Assembly: GCA_963457665.1 (NCBI GenBank)
Contig: OY735212.1
Span: 353,501 to 417,500, forward strand
Source of the DNA: Thysanoteuthis rhombus
Taxonomy: Eukaryota; Mollusca; Cephalopoda; Oegopsida; Thysanoteuthidae
Reading direction: 5' to 3'
Length of the DNA stretch: 64,000 nt
The notes below the pieces were generated by a model that searched no databases, was not told the DNA's origin, and saw only the letters and a program-made list of their open reading frames with translations. The position numbers and the translations under genes are program-made. Each line of letters begins with the position of its first letter. Position 1 is the first letter of the stretch. This document shows positions 1-12,055 of this stretch, piece by piece.

Positions 1-55
1 AAATCTGGGAAATATAATGCTGCTTTGAACTTGGAAAAACCAAAAGGCACAGAGG

Positions 56-86
<31 letters not shown>

Positions 87-1410
87 AATTTAAGGATCTG
101 CTCTACTGCCCTTAAAAAGCAATCAGAGCTAAACAATTATTTCAAAAGCAATGCATTTTCTAAAAATAGAAAAGTATAATTATTTGATTAAATTAAATGT
201 CACCCTTCATGTTTCATTTAACTTTCATTCCTCAAGAGATTCATTCACCTCCCAAAATAATTTTGTTCACCCTTGAGTGAATCCTCCACCAGTTTAAGCA
301 ATGATCTAGTCACCGATGTTAGATTCTGCTTCACGTCATGAAGCGTCAACTGAATATTTCTTCGACTTCGTCTGGTAAAATGAATTCACATGTCAAAAAT
401 TGGCTCACACCTAAAAAAATCATAAGGGGTTTTACACATGAAAACATTCCGTTCACCAGTGAACTTGTTAGGGCACTTGTAATTGACTTTTGATGATCAT
501 CTGCAGTTCAGTTATGAAGTTGTCGTCTTGGACCCTAACGTCTACATTATAAAGAGAGACTACTGTATTTAACCTTTTAATCAACCTATATCATAGTAAG
601 CAATATGTCTGTACACTTCCTGCGGTCAAAATTCAATTGTAAAAATTTTACACCAAAAAGAGTAGGGTCGGAGGTACAAGGAGAAGTTCTGAGAATAGAA
701 TCACAACACAAAGAGGGAAAGGACAGGGCAATATATGCAGGGTAGGAGTAAGTAAAGGGGTAGGGGGTGAAACAAAGATATTCGCCAAAGGAGAATGTCA
801 AAGTAAATCAGATGGAATTGAACACGCTTTCGAGTGTGTATGAATAGTAGAGTGCATGGTTATTTGAGGCAACTCCTATGAGTTTTTTTCAGATACTACA
901 GTACTTCACATTTCCATCGCTAGGTACACTATTAGTAAAGAAAACAAATATTTTACTACTTTTCATAAAATTTCATATCATTGTAAAGGAGAATAGGAAA
1001 AAAATTTGATATAATTTTTTTTCATTATATAGATTTTTTTTCTTTTCAGAAATTTGTGTTTACATTTGAGAAAAAAAAAAAAAATGTAGAAAAGCAAGAG
1101 GAAAATTTTCAGTGCTAAACATACACTTACATTTTTAAAATCTGTTAGAATTCAACTGATGAATAAAAGAATTAATAAAAATTTCAAAAGTTATTCATCG
1201 ATTACTGAATTTATTAATGAAAACATTACATTGTAAAAAAAAAAATTAGAGGAAATATTTTTCATGCGAGTACAACCTCCCCCACCTTATAAAATTTTAG
1301 TAGCTAATTCATAAATCATGAATTAAAGAGGTTTCATTCTGGTCAAGTAAAGTAAGATGGTTTATCTAAAGGATAAAAATCCTGGAAAAACTTTGGAAAT
1401 ATGTAGACAA
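1..1410. other. Intergenic, no gene seen
   Basis: AT-rich DNA with A-runs (58-83, 1069-1084, 1236-1247). The open frames here are short, low in complexity and lack homology I recognise. I see no exon, RNA gene or clear repeat. Confidence 0.5.
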
Positions 1411-1424
1411 GGTGGGCTGTTGGG

Positions 1425-1830
1425 GGGGGGGGTCAAACTCAACTCCTATTCCAACTAAAGATGATTACTGTAACTTCTGTATATATAATGAATTTAAAAA
1501 AATTCAGAGATATGCAAGTCTTATCACTTTGGCTCAGTCAGTAAGAGAGCCACCTACCTATCACCTGGCTGTATTTTCAAATCACAGTAGGCAAATGTTG
1601 ATTTTATGTATCAGTTTGGTTCAACATGACGAGACATACAAACAGTGAAGTGTTTATTTCCCTTATTTAGACGAGGATTGTACTTGTTTGTAGATAGAAA
1701 AACAAAAACAATTTTTGTCAAACTCCAGCCTCTTAATTGGATTAAATTTTGACAAAGATTAGATCTCCTCAGTGTAACAACTGATAAGACCATAGCTATG
1801 GTTGCCCCCAACCCCTACTAAATTTTTGTT
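1425..1830 (+). repeat. tRNA-like SINE or composite repeat, copy 1
   Basis: This copy shares its layout with 31920-32300: first a block around GATGATTACTGYAACTT, then a tRNA-like stretch (box A-like GGCTCAGTCAGTAAGAGAGC at about 1531, box B-like TTTCAAATCACAG at about 1575), then a block ending around ATTTTGACAAA or its variant. The two copies are clearly diverged. A tRNA-derived SINE with extra flanking modules is the simplest reading. It lies 18 kb upstream of the JmjC gene. Confidence 0.5.
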
Positions 1831-2440
1831 TTCAATTTTTTTGGAAAATCTACTGAATAACATTAATACCCCAGTCATATGATAGTTGTTACATTTATTT
1901 ACTTATTACAATATGCAAATGCCACAACTATTATGGGACTGAGGTAGTGATAATTTTACAAACAAGCATTGGGGTAGGGGTACAAGAAGATTGGCAAAAT
2001 ACTACTTTTTCACATGGTATTTCCATGTTGTCCCCAAATAACTTGCTTGCATTGTCACTATTTAGGGTCAAGGGCCAATAATCAATAGGAGGCACAAAAT
2101 TTGGACTATGACCCACCAAGTTTCTTAGTAAAACGAATTAACCAATGGTTTTTGCAACCAACAGTCTTATATTTAAGAGTATGGATGCCCATAAGGACGC
2201 ATACACAGAATAAGAGAAGAGTAATATTTGTTAATCTATAAACAGTTGATATCAAAATTTTTATTCAGTCGCAGTCATTTATAGCAGAATTTACATCAGT
2301 TATCACCAAATGAAATATTGAACCCGAATCGACCACTTTTTTATTTCAGCATCAACACTCAAGACATGAGAACTAGGCTAATCAACACGTAAAAAAAAAT
2401 TTTTTTAAAGAAAAGCAAACCATGAAAATTTTTTTTTCGT
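1831..2440. other. Intergenic, no gene seen
   Basis: AT-rich sequence with short open frames only. I recognise no coding exon or repeat. Confidence 0.45.
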
Positions 2441-2700
2441 GAATTATGAACTGCTTTGATCGAATCTGTCTTCGTTTCTCCCGGGCATTTTTAAAAAATC
2501 TTTTGAGGAAATGTAGAGGAAGCGAATGAATTGGCTTCAAATCATGATTGATCTACGGTGCACGTATAATCTAAAATTGAGCCCTGATTTTGTGTCCATC
2601 TTTGCGACACCGATATTCAATTTACTATGTAAATATTAGACAGGAAAAATATTTTTTCGTAATTTTTTTTTTTTTACATACGCTCGAATGAATCTTTACC
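2441..2700 (+). repeat. Foldback-repeat unit, outlying copy
   Basis: The stretch from about 2445 to 2640 resembles the left arm of the palindrome at 4201-4592: a CTTCGTTTCTCCCGGG-type start, GAATTGGCTTCAAATCATG, then GTGTCCATCTTTGCGACAC. It is followed by a block containing AAATATTTTTTCGTAAT that recurs at about 4596. Confidence 0.6.
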
Positions 2701-3910
2701 ATTAGCTTCAATTTTCGACAATATGCTACATTTAGCTACAATAATCATAAGTTGGATCATTCTCTTTGAATTCAACAGCGGCTCTTCTCCAGAACCAACA
2801 ATTTATAAATCAAGAATAAATAAGATTTCAGATGAAGAATTATTTTTTTTTTATTACCGATCAATCCGTTCAGAGGATGGTCATTGGACGAATCGGCTGA
2901 AACATTGTAGAAAGATGAAAAAAATATGTTCAATAGTCAGAACAATTTTAGAAGAAAGAACCATCTTTGGAAGTGAGAATAATCAGAATATCTGAAATAC
3001 CGGCCTTCCACATTATAGGACGGTTCAAGTTCTAATGCGGGTGGTTGGTGGATTCCAAAATAGCTAAAATGATCGCGGCTCGTTTGTAACATTAGAAACC
3101 GGGGTTACCTGTATTTCGAATTAAACCATCTTGGAATCTTTCGTCGATATATTCACCTACAATACATTTTATAAAAGAAAATTATCCGTCTTATGTTTGC
3201 AGTGTGAGATGAAAAAAAAATTGTAGTGAATTCAGCTCAAACTCACTTTCCATTCGAGTATAAGTAATCAATTAATGCCATGAAATAATATTGTTACAAT
3301 ACTGTCCATCCTTAGAAGAAGCCAGCATGACACCATTTTTCTACGCTCCGGTGACCTAATTCACATCAGTTAATTGATTACTAACAATAATGTATTTTTT
3401 TTTCTTCTGTTATTGTTGTTGAACGATTATTATGAAATTAGAAGAAAATAGGCATGAAGTCGGTTTCCACGAAAACAATAAGATTTTTTTTAATGAATTT
3501 AATTTTATTTATTTATTTAACGGACAACGTTAATTGATGATCGGTTTCCATGTTGAGTGTCAATTTCAACTAAGATAGAAGCCAACTAAAAAAATAAAAT
3601 TTAATTTTTTTCAAAATAGTCGATAGAGAAAAAAAAAATGAATGAAACTAAGTCACGTGATTTCCTTTCCCGAATCTCAGTGTTGCCAAATTATCCATTT
3701 TCCGGTTAAATCTGGCTGATCGCTACTTTTTCTTCAAGATACCGATCCCAAAAACAAAAGCAAAAAAATAAAAGAACCAAAAGCACCATTCTTAAATTTG
3801 AACAACTAATAAAAGATTTCACACCCTATGTGATCCTAATGTGATAATAATGTGAAGTTTATCAGTTTACCATTCAGTCACGAGGAAAGTAACGGTAGTT
3901 TTTTTTAATC
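2701..3910. other. Intergenic between foldback copies
   Basis: The 90-codon open frame at 2723-2995 has no recognisable domain and is probably fortuitous. At 3678 lies CAGTGTTGCCAAATTATCC, one end of the CAGTGTTGCCA repeat family. I see nothing else. Confidence 0.45.
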
Positions 3911-3919
3911 TTTTGAACA

Positions 3920-4080
3920 TGGTTTGTCACACAGTCAGGGTAGTAATAGATCATACCTACTTTGTAAATCGATCACCCACTTTGGAACCAATTCACTCGC
4001 CAAAAGAAACGAAGGTCAGATTCAACCAAAGCAGTCCAAACTACGTGGGAATATATTTATTCTTTTTCAGGTTTTTCCAT
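3920..4080 (-). repeat. Foldback-repeat unit, minus-orientation copy
   Basis: GTAAATCGATCACCCACTTT followed by CCAATTCACTCGCC and AACGAAGGTCAGATTCAACC matches the right arm of the 4.2-4.6 kb palindrome, with clear divergence. Confidence 0.55.
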
Positions 4081-4200
4081 GAAAGATCGATAAACCAAAA
4101 CTCGACCCAAATTTTTTGTCAACGTTGCATTTTGAGGGGGTCGAGATTCGCTTTACTGAACTGTAGTAAAAACAATACAAAAAAATATTTTCCTCTTTAG

Positions 4201-4592
4201 TTTGAATAACTGTGACCGAACCTGACCTTCGTTTTTTCCGGGGGAAAAAAAATCACTTTTAAGGAAAGGTAACCATAATAAGGAGAGCAAGGGAATTGGC
4301 TCTAAAATGGGTGAACAATTTACGATGCACGCATCATGTTACCTGAGCCCTTTCTTCGTGTCCGTCTTTGCGACACTCTAAACTGATATTTACATGGTAG
4401 ATTGAACAGCGTGTGTCGCAAAGAGAGACACAAATTCAGGGGTAAGTTTTAGGTTATATATACATTGTAAATCGATCCCCCACTTTAGAGCCAATTCAGT
4501 TGCTTCTCCCCATAAAATTATTTTCCTTCAAAAATGGAGATTTTCCGGAGGAAATGAAGGCTGGGTTCAGTCGAAACAGTCAAAGTTAAATG
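4201..4592. repeat. Long palindromic foldback element
   Basis: The left arm (4201-4377) and the right arm (4412-4592) are imperfect reverse complements of about 175 bp around a ~35-bp centre. Matching landmarks are GGGAATTGGCTCTAAAATGG on the left against CACTTTAGAGCCAATTCAG on the right, and CTTTGCGACACTC against GTGTGTCGCAAAG. No coding capacity is visible. The form suits a non-autonomous foldback or MITE-type DNA element; the family is unknown to me. Confidence 0.75.
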
Positions 4593-4595
4593 GGG

Positions 4596-4790
4596 TAAAT
4601 ATTTTTTCGTAATATTTTATTGACGTTTGCTCAACCGGATCTATGCTGATATTTACATAGTAAATCGGACAGCGTGTGTTGCAAAGGGGATGCAAATTCA
4701 GGGTCAAGTTTTACATTGTGTGTACATGGTAAATCGATCACCCTTTTAGAGCCAATTCCCCAGCTTTTAACGTTTTACGGTAACAAGTTG
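4596..4790 (-). repeat. Foldback-repeat unit, extra right-arm copy
   Basis: This repeats the right-arm landmarks just after the palindrome: GACAGCGTGTGTTGCAAAGG, GGTAAATCGATCACCC and TTAGAGCCAATTCC. The intervening AAATATTTTTTCGTAAT block also occurs at 2640-2690, so unit and spacer were copied together. Confidence 0.65.
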
Positions 4791-5545
4791 ACAACAGGTA
4801 TTGCTGATACCTGTTCACTTGTAACTGTCAGGGTTTATTATTATTATTATTATTATTCGGACAAGTATGAAAACATGAGGGATTTGTTGTAAATGGAAAA
4901 AAAAAATCAGACAGTAACCGAAACGAGAAAAAAAAAGTGCCTGTTAGAAGGAAAGCATGTCTCAATGTCTTATGAGAATAGATATTTATTTTCCCTGAAG
5001 TCTGTTGCATTTTCATTTTTATATTTCATTTGTTATTCGTAAAAATGGCATAGAGTAAGTGTCCAATTTAACATTACAGTTATTGTAAATATCCCCCCCC
5101 CCTTGAAAAATCCAAGAAAATATTTTTTTCTGAAAAATGAGAAATATACCAAGATAGAATGAAAGCACAAAAAATATTCACGGAATACATATTTTTTTCG
5201 GAATAATCGACTTGATGAAATGTCAAACCCTATAATTGTCCTTTTGGTTATCATAAAAGTACAAAAATGAATATAATCAGCAATTATTAAACTCAAAATA
5301 TTCGCGGCATTGGTGTAGCTAGAGATATGGGGACCCGGTTGGGTTTTGCTCTTTGAGGACCCCCCTCCAACATTTAGTGAGATTTGATGAGAAAGGAAAA
5401 TTTGCAACAAACGTGCATTATCACTCAATTGATGCACTAAAAAACAACACCAAAGGCTGAATCATTATTTATTCAAATCGTGTACTTTGTGCAAATGTAC
5501 TTATTACTGTTGATGTTGGTAGTAGTAATAATAATAATAACAACG
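4791..5545. other. Intergenic, simple repeats
   Basis: Holds an ATT microsatellite (4836-4857), a C-run (5092-5102) and a 134-codon minus-strand open frame (5033-5437) without recognisable domain or codon bias. No gene supported. Confidence 0.45.
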
Positions 5546-5546
5546 T

Positions 5547-5758
5547 GCCGTATATACTCATGTACGAGTCGAGTTTGCTACAAATTGGGGGTGGGGTCGA
5601 CTTATACACAAGTAATAATTGTAAGGTTGAAATTCAAAAAGAATGAGAAAGAATAGGAGCAAAACTCGACTTGAAAAAAAAAAAATTCCATTAATACGAT
5701 AAATTAATGATTTCGTGGCCATAAATCAAGGGTCGACCTATACTCCAGTTTATACGGT
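5547..5758. mobile_element. Short non-autonomous element with inverted ends
   Basis: The left end reads GCCGTATATACTCATGTACG and the right end, reverse-complemented, reads ACCGTATAAACTGGAGTATA; both lead into GTCGAC-containing sequence. About 212 bp lie between, with no coding capacity. Ends of the type ACCGTATATACTCGTGTATA plus a GTCGAC core are familiar from MITEs related to Tc1/mariner-pogo elements. That family link is recalled, not computed. Confidence 0.65.
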
Positions 5759-5759
5759 A

Positions 5760-6078
5760 AATGAAGACGCCTCTTATTATTCATTCATTTCACAAAAATT
5801 TAGATGAACATATGAAATCCCTTACCTTTTTATCATGCCTTGTTGGTTGTTTATGTTATCCATATTCCGGGGATTTTCACTACTAATTAACTGTATTAAT
5901 TAATATAATTAATATTTAAGAGTCATTAGTAAAACAGAGTAACCACATTCTGCTCTTGATGCAATGAGTGAAGTTGTTCATATTACTCTGCTTCAGGTTT
6001 ATTTGCTGCATTTTATTTTAATAACAGGTACGTTCGACCCGGACTTGACGAAAAGGCGCAGCTGACTGAAAAATAAAC
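5760..6078. other. Intergenic, no gene seen
   Basis: AT-rich sequence. I recognise nothing in it. Confidence 0.4.
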
Positions 6079-6080
6079 CC

Positions 6081-6610
6081 CAGGGTTGCTAGATTAGCCA
6101 TTTATCCGGCTAATTCTGGCTGATATTTTCCCCGGTTTAGCTTGTAAAAATCTACGGCTATTTTCGTCTGACGGTTGTCATTTCTATGGCTAACATTGGC
6201 TGAAATTTTCAATGCATGGCTTTCAAATGGCTAAAGTTGGTTTACAATAAAAAATCAAGTTGAAAAAAAATATTGGCTTTTATTTTCATTAGTTTGTTCA
6301 TATCAAATCGATATCTTGTATAATTATATTGTTTGGGGCCTTTGTATGAGTTTTGTGTATATATAACATTTTTAGTTATGTAGATGAAAATTAAATCTAG
6401 CCAATTTTAGCCATCGTTAAAGTCAGTCTTATGCAAGCGTATTTCAGACCCGTCAAACCAAAGATATCAAAATCTATGATAGCCGAAAATCTGGCCATTC
6501 AAAAGATGATTAATCAATTTAATAAAAATAGATGAACAAAATGAATAATCCAACCGGTTTTAAGCTAGTTTTAGCTGTAAATGACAAACTGTACTTGGCA
6601 ACAGTGCTGA
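6081..6610. repeat. CAGTGTTGCCA-family repeat, long copy
   Basis: It begins CAGGGTTGCTAGATTAGCC and ends TTGGCAACAGTGCTG, so the ends are roughly inverted (CAG...GTTGCCAAG on the other strand). The interior repeats the self-complementary word TAGCC/GGCTA many times (GGCTAATTCTGGCTGAT, ATGGCTAACATTGGCTGAA). No open frame of note. Confidence 0.5.
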
Positions 6611-7695
6611 GTAAAAACCATGTGAAAAAAGTACATGTTAGTTGCTTCAAATTGCTTTCCCTGATCCTGGAAGGAGAAGGGGAAAAGAACCAATAATAGT
6701 TCCTTTTTTTTTCTTCTTTTCTTTTTAACTACGTATTTATACTAGTACTAATACTTCGAGAGACAGACAGACAGACAGTGTAGTAATAATAGTTGTCGGA
6801 TGAGAGAAACAGTTCCCGTCCCGTCGTAGTTATTGTAGGGAAGAGAACATGGAATGTTGCCGATTCTTTGCGAGTACGTATCGTCTATGACAGTGTGGTT
6901 GATCTAGATGTTTACATGGAAATTGACTATTTTAGTTGCATTCGGATTTGCAAAAATAATTTCAAAATATTCAAGTTGCATTTGTCATGTTTTACACTGA
7001 ATCTAAACGTTTATCGTTGCGCTTAAACACCAGACATTTCCAATTAGAGGGTGGATGTGAATCTAGAGTTGTAGTAATAAAACCAGTAATTTTTTTAAAT
7101 TTCATCTTGTATTTTCTACACTAATTAAATGATATTTTGATAAGATAAGCAGTATTTTAATAAAGGAAATGTCCTTGATAAGTTACATAATTTGTAGTAA
7201 TAAAATAAGCAATTAAATTTATTATAAATAAGTAGTATATTGCCAAGATAATTTTAGATATGTATTTGGAGAATCTAAATGTTTTTAGTGTTTTTTCTTT
7301 CATTAGATTTTAGATATGAATTCAGAAATAAATTTGGCAATATTGAAAATCCTCTGCGCAGAGCTGTCATCCCAATTACACATTTTCATCTAAATTCTGA
7401 TTATTTTGGTTGCATTCAGGTATAAGGAATTGTTTTAGATATTGGGTATTAATTTATATTTTTTTCTAATGAGGTTTAAATACTTTTGGATTATGACAAA
7501 ATATTGTCAAATTGAATAGATTATTACAATTTTGCTTATCAAAATATCTCCGACTGACCTTCTGAAACAATGGACTCTTCCACTGTCACTACTTCGGTAG
7601 TTTCATTTCTTTAAAAAAGTCATCTGAGATTCAACATTTCTTGCTCTAAACTTAGCCGTGAATGAAAGATTTTGCCGATTTTAGCGAGATGCTAA
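6611..7695. other. Intergenic, scattered TAGAT-word sequence
   Basis: AT-rich, with a CAGACAGACAG run (6767-6778) and phrases such as TTTTAGATATGTATTTGGAG and TTTTAGATATGAATTCAG. These look like decayed relatives of the repeat at 7700. No exon recognised. Confidence 0.35.
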
Positions 7696-7698
7696 TTC

Positions 7699-8115
7699 TC
7701 AGTGTTGCCAATTTAGATGTTTTTCATCTAAATTTAGATATTTTTGTTTGCATTTAGATGTAATAATTTGTTTTAGATGTAAATTTAGATATTTTACAAT
7801 TTGGGCATAGATGTGTTTAGATTATTTTGGCGAAGTAACCAAAAAATATCAAAGCCTCATTTAAGGATATATAAATAAACACCCCAAACCTAGTAGCAAT
7901 TTCTCACAAGTAAATACCGAGCAAAATGATCTAAATTTAGATATAATATATCTAAATTAGTTCCCATCATAGCTATGGTAGCGAAGAGAGCAATTCGCTG
8001 CTGATTCGCAGTTTTGCAAATTTAGCTGTTGCCGAACTGCAGTCCTTGTTGCTATTTTAGATGTTTTTAATCTAGATCTAGATCTTTTTAATTGCGTCTA
8101 GATGTCAGTAGTTGG
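7699..8115. repeat. CAGTGTTGCCA-family repeats, TAGAT-word copies
   Basis: Two starts are visible: CAGTGTTGCCAATTTAGATG at about 7700, followed by TTTTTCATCTAAATTTAG, and CAGTCCTTGTTGCTATTTTA at about 8040, followed by GATGTTTTTAATCTAGATC. Each opens with a short hairpin (TTTAGATG/CATCTAAA) and continues with repeated TTTAGAT words. Confidence 0.5.
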
Positions 8116-11100
8116 CATTTAGATGTTACAGGAAAAAAAGCTTAGTGCAAATTTGTTTTTGAAAATCTCATGCCAAGATATGTTTTTAGAGTGGTTCGAT
8201 TTTTCAGTGTAAATTCATACGAAAGTGGACATTTTTTCGTGCCCGCTTTTCAGATGAAACTACTGACTGCTGATGAAAAACAGCTTATTCGCAGAGCGAG
8301 TAGGTACTTCCTATCGTTTATGCAGCGGAGGGGAGCGTAACAGGGGGTATCGGCTGAGTGGGAATACTTTATCTCGCTTGAATTGGGTACTTTGGTATCG
8401 TTACAGAGAAGGACTGAGAGGGAGAATGACTGTTCGTTAATTATCTGTTAAATGTTGTGTATATACGCCTAATATGTTCTGAGATTGTAAAAAAAACTCC
8501 TGAAGTCACAAATATCTTTTTTTACAAAAAAATTAAATTGAACAGATTGAAAAAAAAATGGATTAGGATGCACGTTGTATAACGATGATCAGCAAGCTAA
8601 TCTTGCTGGCCGTTGTTAGTGGGTTTGTTATATAATCGGCGCAAGGTCAGCAATTTGAGAGGGATAATGTATGTTGAAAATATGTGTGTGTATGTGTGTA
8701 GTTCTTTTCTGATGAGATGAAAGGTGCCAAGGGTCAATAGCAGCTGACCTCTTCCCCATGATAGCTGGCCAGTGAAGGGACGATTTAGGGATTAGTACTG
8801 ATAGCGGGATAAGAAACCAGAAAAAAAGTGTATGTGTCTGAATGTTACAAATGACGCACAGATAGATATATGCGGGAATGTAGAGATCAACTCTTCAGAG
8901 TTTAGATTTAGAGAGAAAGAGATAGGGATAGTATGCATTTAGAAAGATATAGGGACAGATTTTAGAGTAGCAAGTTAGGATTGATAACAGTTAGCCTCAA
9001 CTGGTCTTAGGGGCCAGCTGGACAGTTTCGAGTCTGTCAGAAAAAGGGCTTACTTTAGCCGAATTTCGCATATCGTTTGTATACAATGCAACTTGGTAAA
9101 CGTTGCATTTTAGATGCAGGAATCTTTCAGCACCATTTTATCTGTTTACACCATCAAGAGAGAGACATGTCAAAATAAAACATGGATTATTTTGATCATC
9201 AGACTGCGTTCTTAAAATGAAACAATCCCTCCACAGACGCAGTGTTTTCTTTTTCGTAGATTCGTCATCATGTTTCTTAGCAACCGGATCTGAAAACACA
9301 ACGGGCTTAGCGGAAGAATAGTAAATGATATGTACACGTCAACAAAGTATGTAAGTGACATTTGGGGACATGACGGGGGGGGGGTATGCTGTAAGAAAGG
9401 ATTAGGGTGAGAAATCCACTGCCATTATCCCTATGGTTATCCAACATGAACGAAATGTCCCACGCACACAGCAATCCGACTTGGTCGAAATGGATGCCGT
9501 TTGACGCAGGATTGAGCATCTTGTTCAATTAATCGAACGTAGTTTATCTTGACTCGACCATATATGTATGGGGTCCAATTTTAGCCAACTAGACCACGGA
9601 AAGTATTTTTACCGCAGCAGATTTTGTGTCCTTGTGGGCAGATGACGACACATCTCAACTGGAAAAAGACGGGTGACTTGAAGAGAATATGGAGAAACGG
9701 AAAAAATAGAAAAACTGAAAATTTATGGCTACGAAATTATGTATAAAAAATGAAAGCCACAAAGAAAAAGATTGAAAAAAAAGAAAATCAATACTTGTAA
9801 TTAGAAGAAAACAGATTTTTAAAAAATACTTTTAAAATGAAATCTGCTAGGACCAAAAGAATGAAATCGTAAATAATAAAGAGAACTTTTTTCCTCCACC
9901 CTTTTCCGTACTAAAACTTTTTTCATCTAACTGATAGCAGTGATTATGATTTTTTTATTTTGTTCAACTTTATTCTTTCAAGTTATGATGAATGTGCTAC
10001 GTACTTTGTTTTGTGTACCCGTATTTTTATATCTGTTTAACATTGATGTTGAGGTTTTTTTTTCCACGTACGTTATCCGTTCAAAATGATTGGTAATTTG
10101 ACCTCTGTGTTGACCCAAGTGATTTTTTTTATCCATGGCGAGATTTTGTCCAGTGAGGCTCTGGTTTGGCCTCTGTCAGCTATCATATAAATGCATATTT
10201 TTTAAATTGTATGATTTTTTCCGTTACATCTCAGCTAAAGCGAGCAGATACTATGAATTGTCGTATAGATAGACGTATAAACGTAGATTTTTTTTTACTA
10301 AGACGTACAAAAGAAGGCGTTGCATGCGCAATTTGCTTTATTGCATGATCAAGTCGAAGAACGGACTGACCATCTGTTCCAACGGGTATGGCAATAATAA
10401 TTGGATTTACCTGTGGTTTTCTATGAAGTCAGAGCATGGTTGATATAACTATGTCGACTAATATGGTGCGAGCATCTTACTTCAATAGAACTGGCCGTCC
10501 AGAGTCTGTAAGTCATGTATGTTGCAGGACAAAATCTCTGTTGGTTTGATCCTCATTGGATTTCTTAGTATCAGTAGTCTGATAGTATTTATTCTAAAAA
10601 AAAAAAAAAAATATGAAAAATTTGACACAAGGGTCGGATGGGGGATGGGGGAGTATTTATTTATTTATTTTATTTTTTTTTTTTTTTCATATGTGAAAAA
10701 TTTGACACAAAGGTCGGAAGGGGGATTTGGGCTGGTCTACTCTTTCCTAGTGTTATCTTAGCTAGTCTCATGTACTGACCCAATCTCACTATATTTTTCC
10801 ATTCACCAAAACAACACATTTTCCGGATTTCTCCCACACTGTATTTACCATAATACCAGACTCTCTCTATGATGAACCTTATCTAAACCTATATTTACAA
10901 TTTTTGTGGGGGGAAATTAAAAACATGGTGAATATTTACAATTAAAAATAACCCCGATGAATGATATATATTTACAGAAAAACGAAATTAGTATGTGACC
11001 CCCACAAAGTAGTCTGATACCCACTTATACCGAGTTAATCTACTCATATGATAAACAGTGTGCTTTCTCTTCGTTTCTTTGTCTGTAACAATGGACTCTT

Positions 11101-11209
11101 CCATTTAAAGGTAATAATTTTGATGATGAAAGTATATCCTACCCAACATTTGAAACTATGGGCACTTTTCATTTTTTTCTTTTCAGTTTTCAAATTTCTG
11201 GTTGGCTGG

Positions 11210-11210
<1 letters not shown>
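8116..11210. other. Intergenic, no gene seen
   Basis: Relatively CpG-rich sequence, for example nine CpG in 8281-8460 by hand count. It has small microsatellites and a G-run at 9375-9385. Several 60-80 codon open frames (such as 9307-9528 on the minus strand and 10519-10761 on the plus strand) show no domain I recognise. Confidence 0.45.

Positions 11211-11211
<1 letters not shown>

Positions 11212-11292
<81 letters not shown>
11212..11292. repeat. (TA)n(TG)n microsatellite
   Basis: About 50 bp of alternating TA run directly into about 28 bp of TG, then TATGTATGTA. The open frame that crosses it is an artefact of the repeat. Confidence 0.95.
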
Positions 11293-11296
<4 letters not shown>

Positions 11297-11512
11297 AGTA
11301 CGTATCACGCGTACAGGCCACCTAATGAAGCTAGAGGGTTGAAAATTTGAACATTTACTCTTTATTATGTCAAGAAAAAACTTTTATTAGTCGTTTTGAG
11401 ATTCTCTTTCTGAATAGGTTTTTAGGGGGTTCAGTTTGCAATGTTGATTTATGTCAAATTGATCCCTTAGTTTATGCCATGCTTGTTTGGGTTTTTTTAA
11501 TTAAGATTTTTT

Positions 11513-12055
11513 TTAGTGTTCACTATCCAACAAAATGTGAGAAAAGTGACTTGTTCATTGGTTCCTCTTGGTACGAACTCATAACTTGAACAGCTTGTTA
11601 ATGCTGACGTCCAATGAATGTAGAACATTAAACATCCCTCAAGGAATGATAGCAAGATTGGTTTTCATCAATTTTAGTTGGCGTTTCACATCAAGCTGTC
11701 GATGGCGCCTGAATGTGCCAGGTCTGAGTAAGGGTTTCAGCAGGCCGCCTGGACGTCAACCCCACATCATTTCAATCCAGTCACTTCAAACCACCCCTTC
11801 TTGCGGACACGAACCTCTATTCCTTCCAGAAATGTCTCCTTGTGTAAGGTTTCTCTCTTGAAGACTACGTATGGTGGCAACTTTTTTCCATTACCACTTA
11901 CAGCTAACATCAGTGTAAATCGATTTTCCTCATTGCCAATGATCTTGATATTGAATGTCTTCTAGCCCTTGAAATTAACTTCCTGTCTGTAGGGTAGGGT
12001 CTGTAACAGGTGCGTATCACTTTCGAGTGAACCCAAATGTAACGATCTCCGGTCA
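11513..12055 (-). mobile_element. Pogo/Tigger-type transposase remnant
   Basis: Read on the minus strand, pieces of a DDE transposase of the pogo branch of Tc1/mariner appear in the right order: GNEENRFTLMLAVSGNGKKL (about 11930-11870), VVFKRETLHKETFLEGIEVR (about 11870-11805), GGLLKP, then VKRQLKLMKTNLAIIP, and finally LDVSINKLFK (about 11610-11580). Family members carry the same phrases, such as KTNLAVIPGG and LQPLDVSINKPFK. The frame is broken by at least two stop codons (after GLK near 11780 and after AIIP near 11640) and by a shift before GGLLKP. It is a dead, plain DNA transposon. DNA at its downstream edge (11430-11560) also occurs at 13.6 and 48.5 kb. Confidence 0.85.

Noticed and set aside
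9307-9528. 73-codon minus-strand frame resembling a transposon piece
   Set aside because: The phrase NGIHFDQVGLLCAWDISFML felt familiar, but I could not tie it to any family.
11048-11350. 100-codon plus-strand open frame with Tyr-Ile repeats
   Set aside because: It crosses a (TA)n(TG)n microsatellite.
11568-11861. 97-codon plus-strand open frame
   Set aside because: It is antisense to the pogo-like transposase remnant, whose minus-strand peptides are recognisable.
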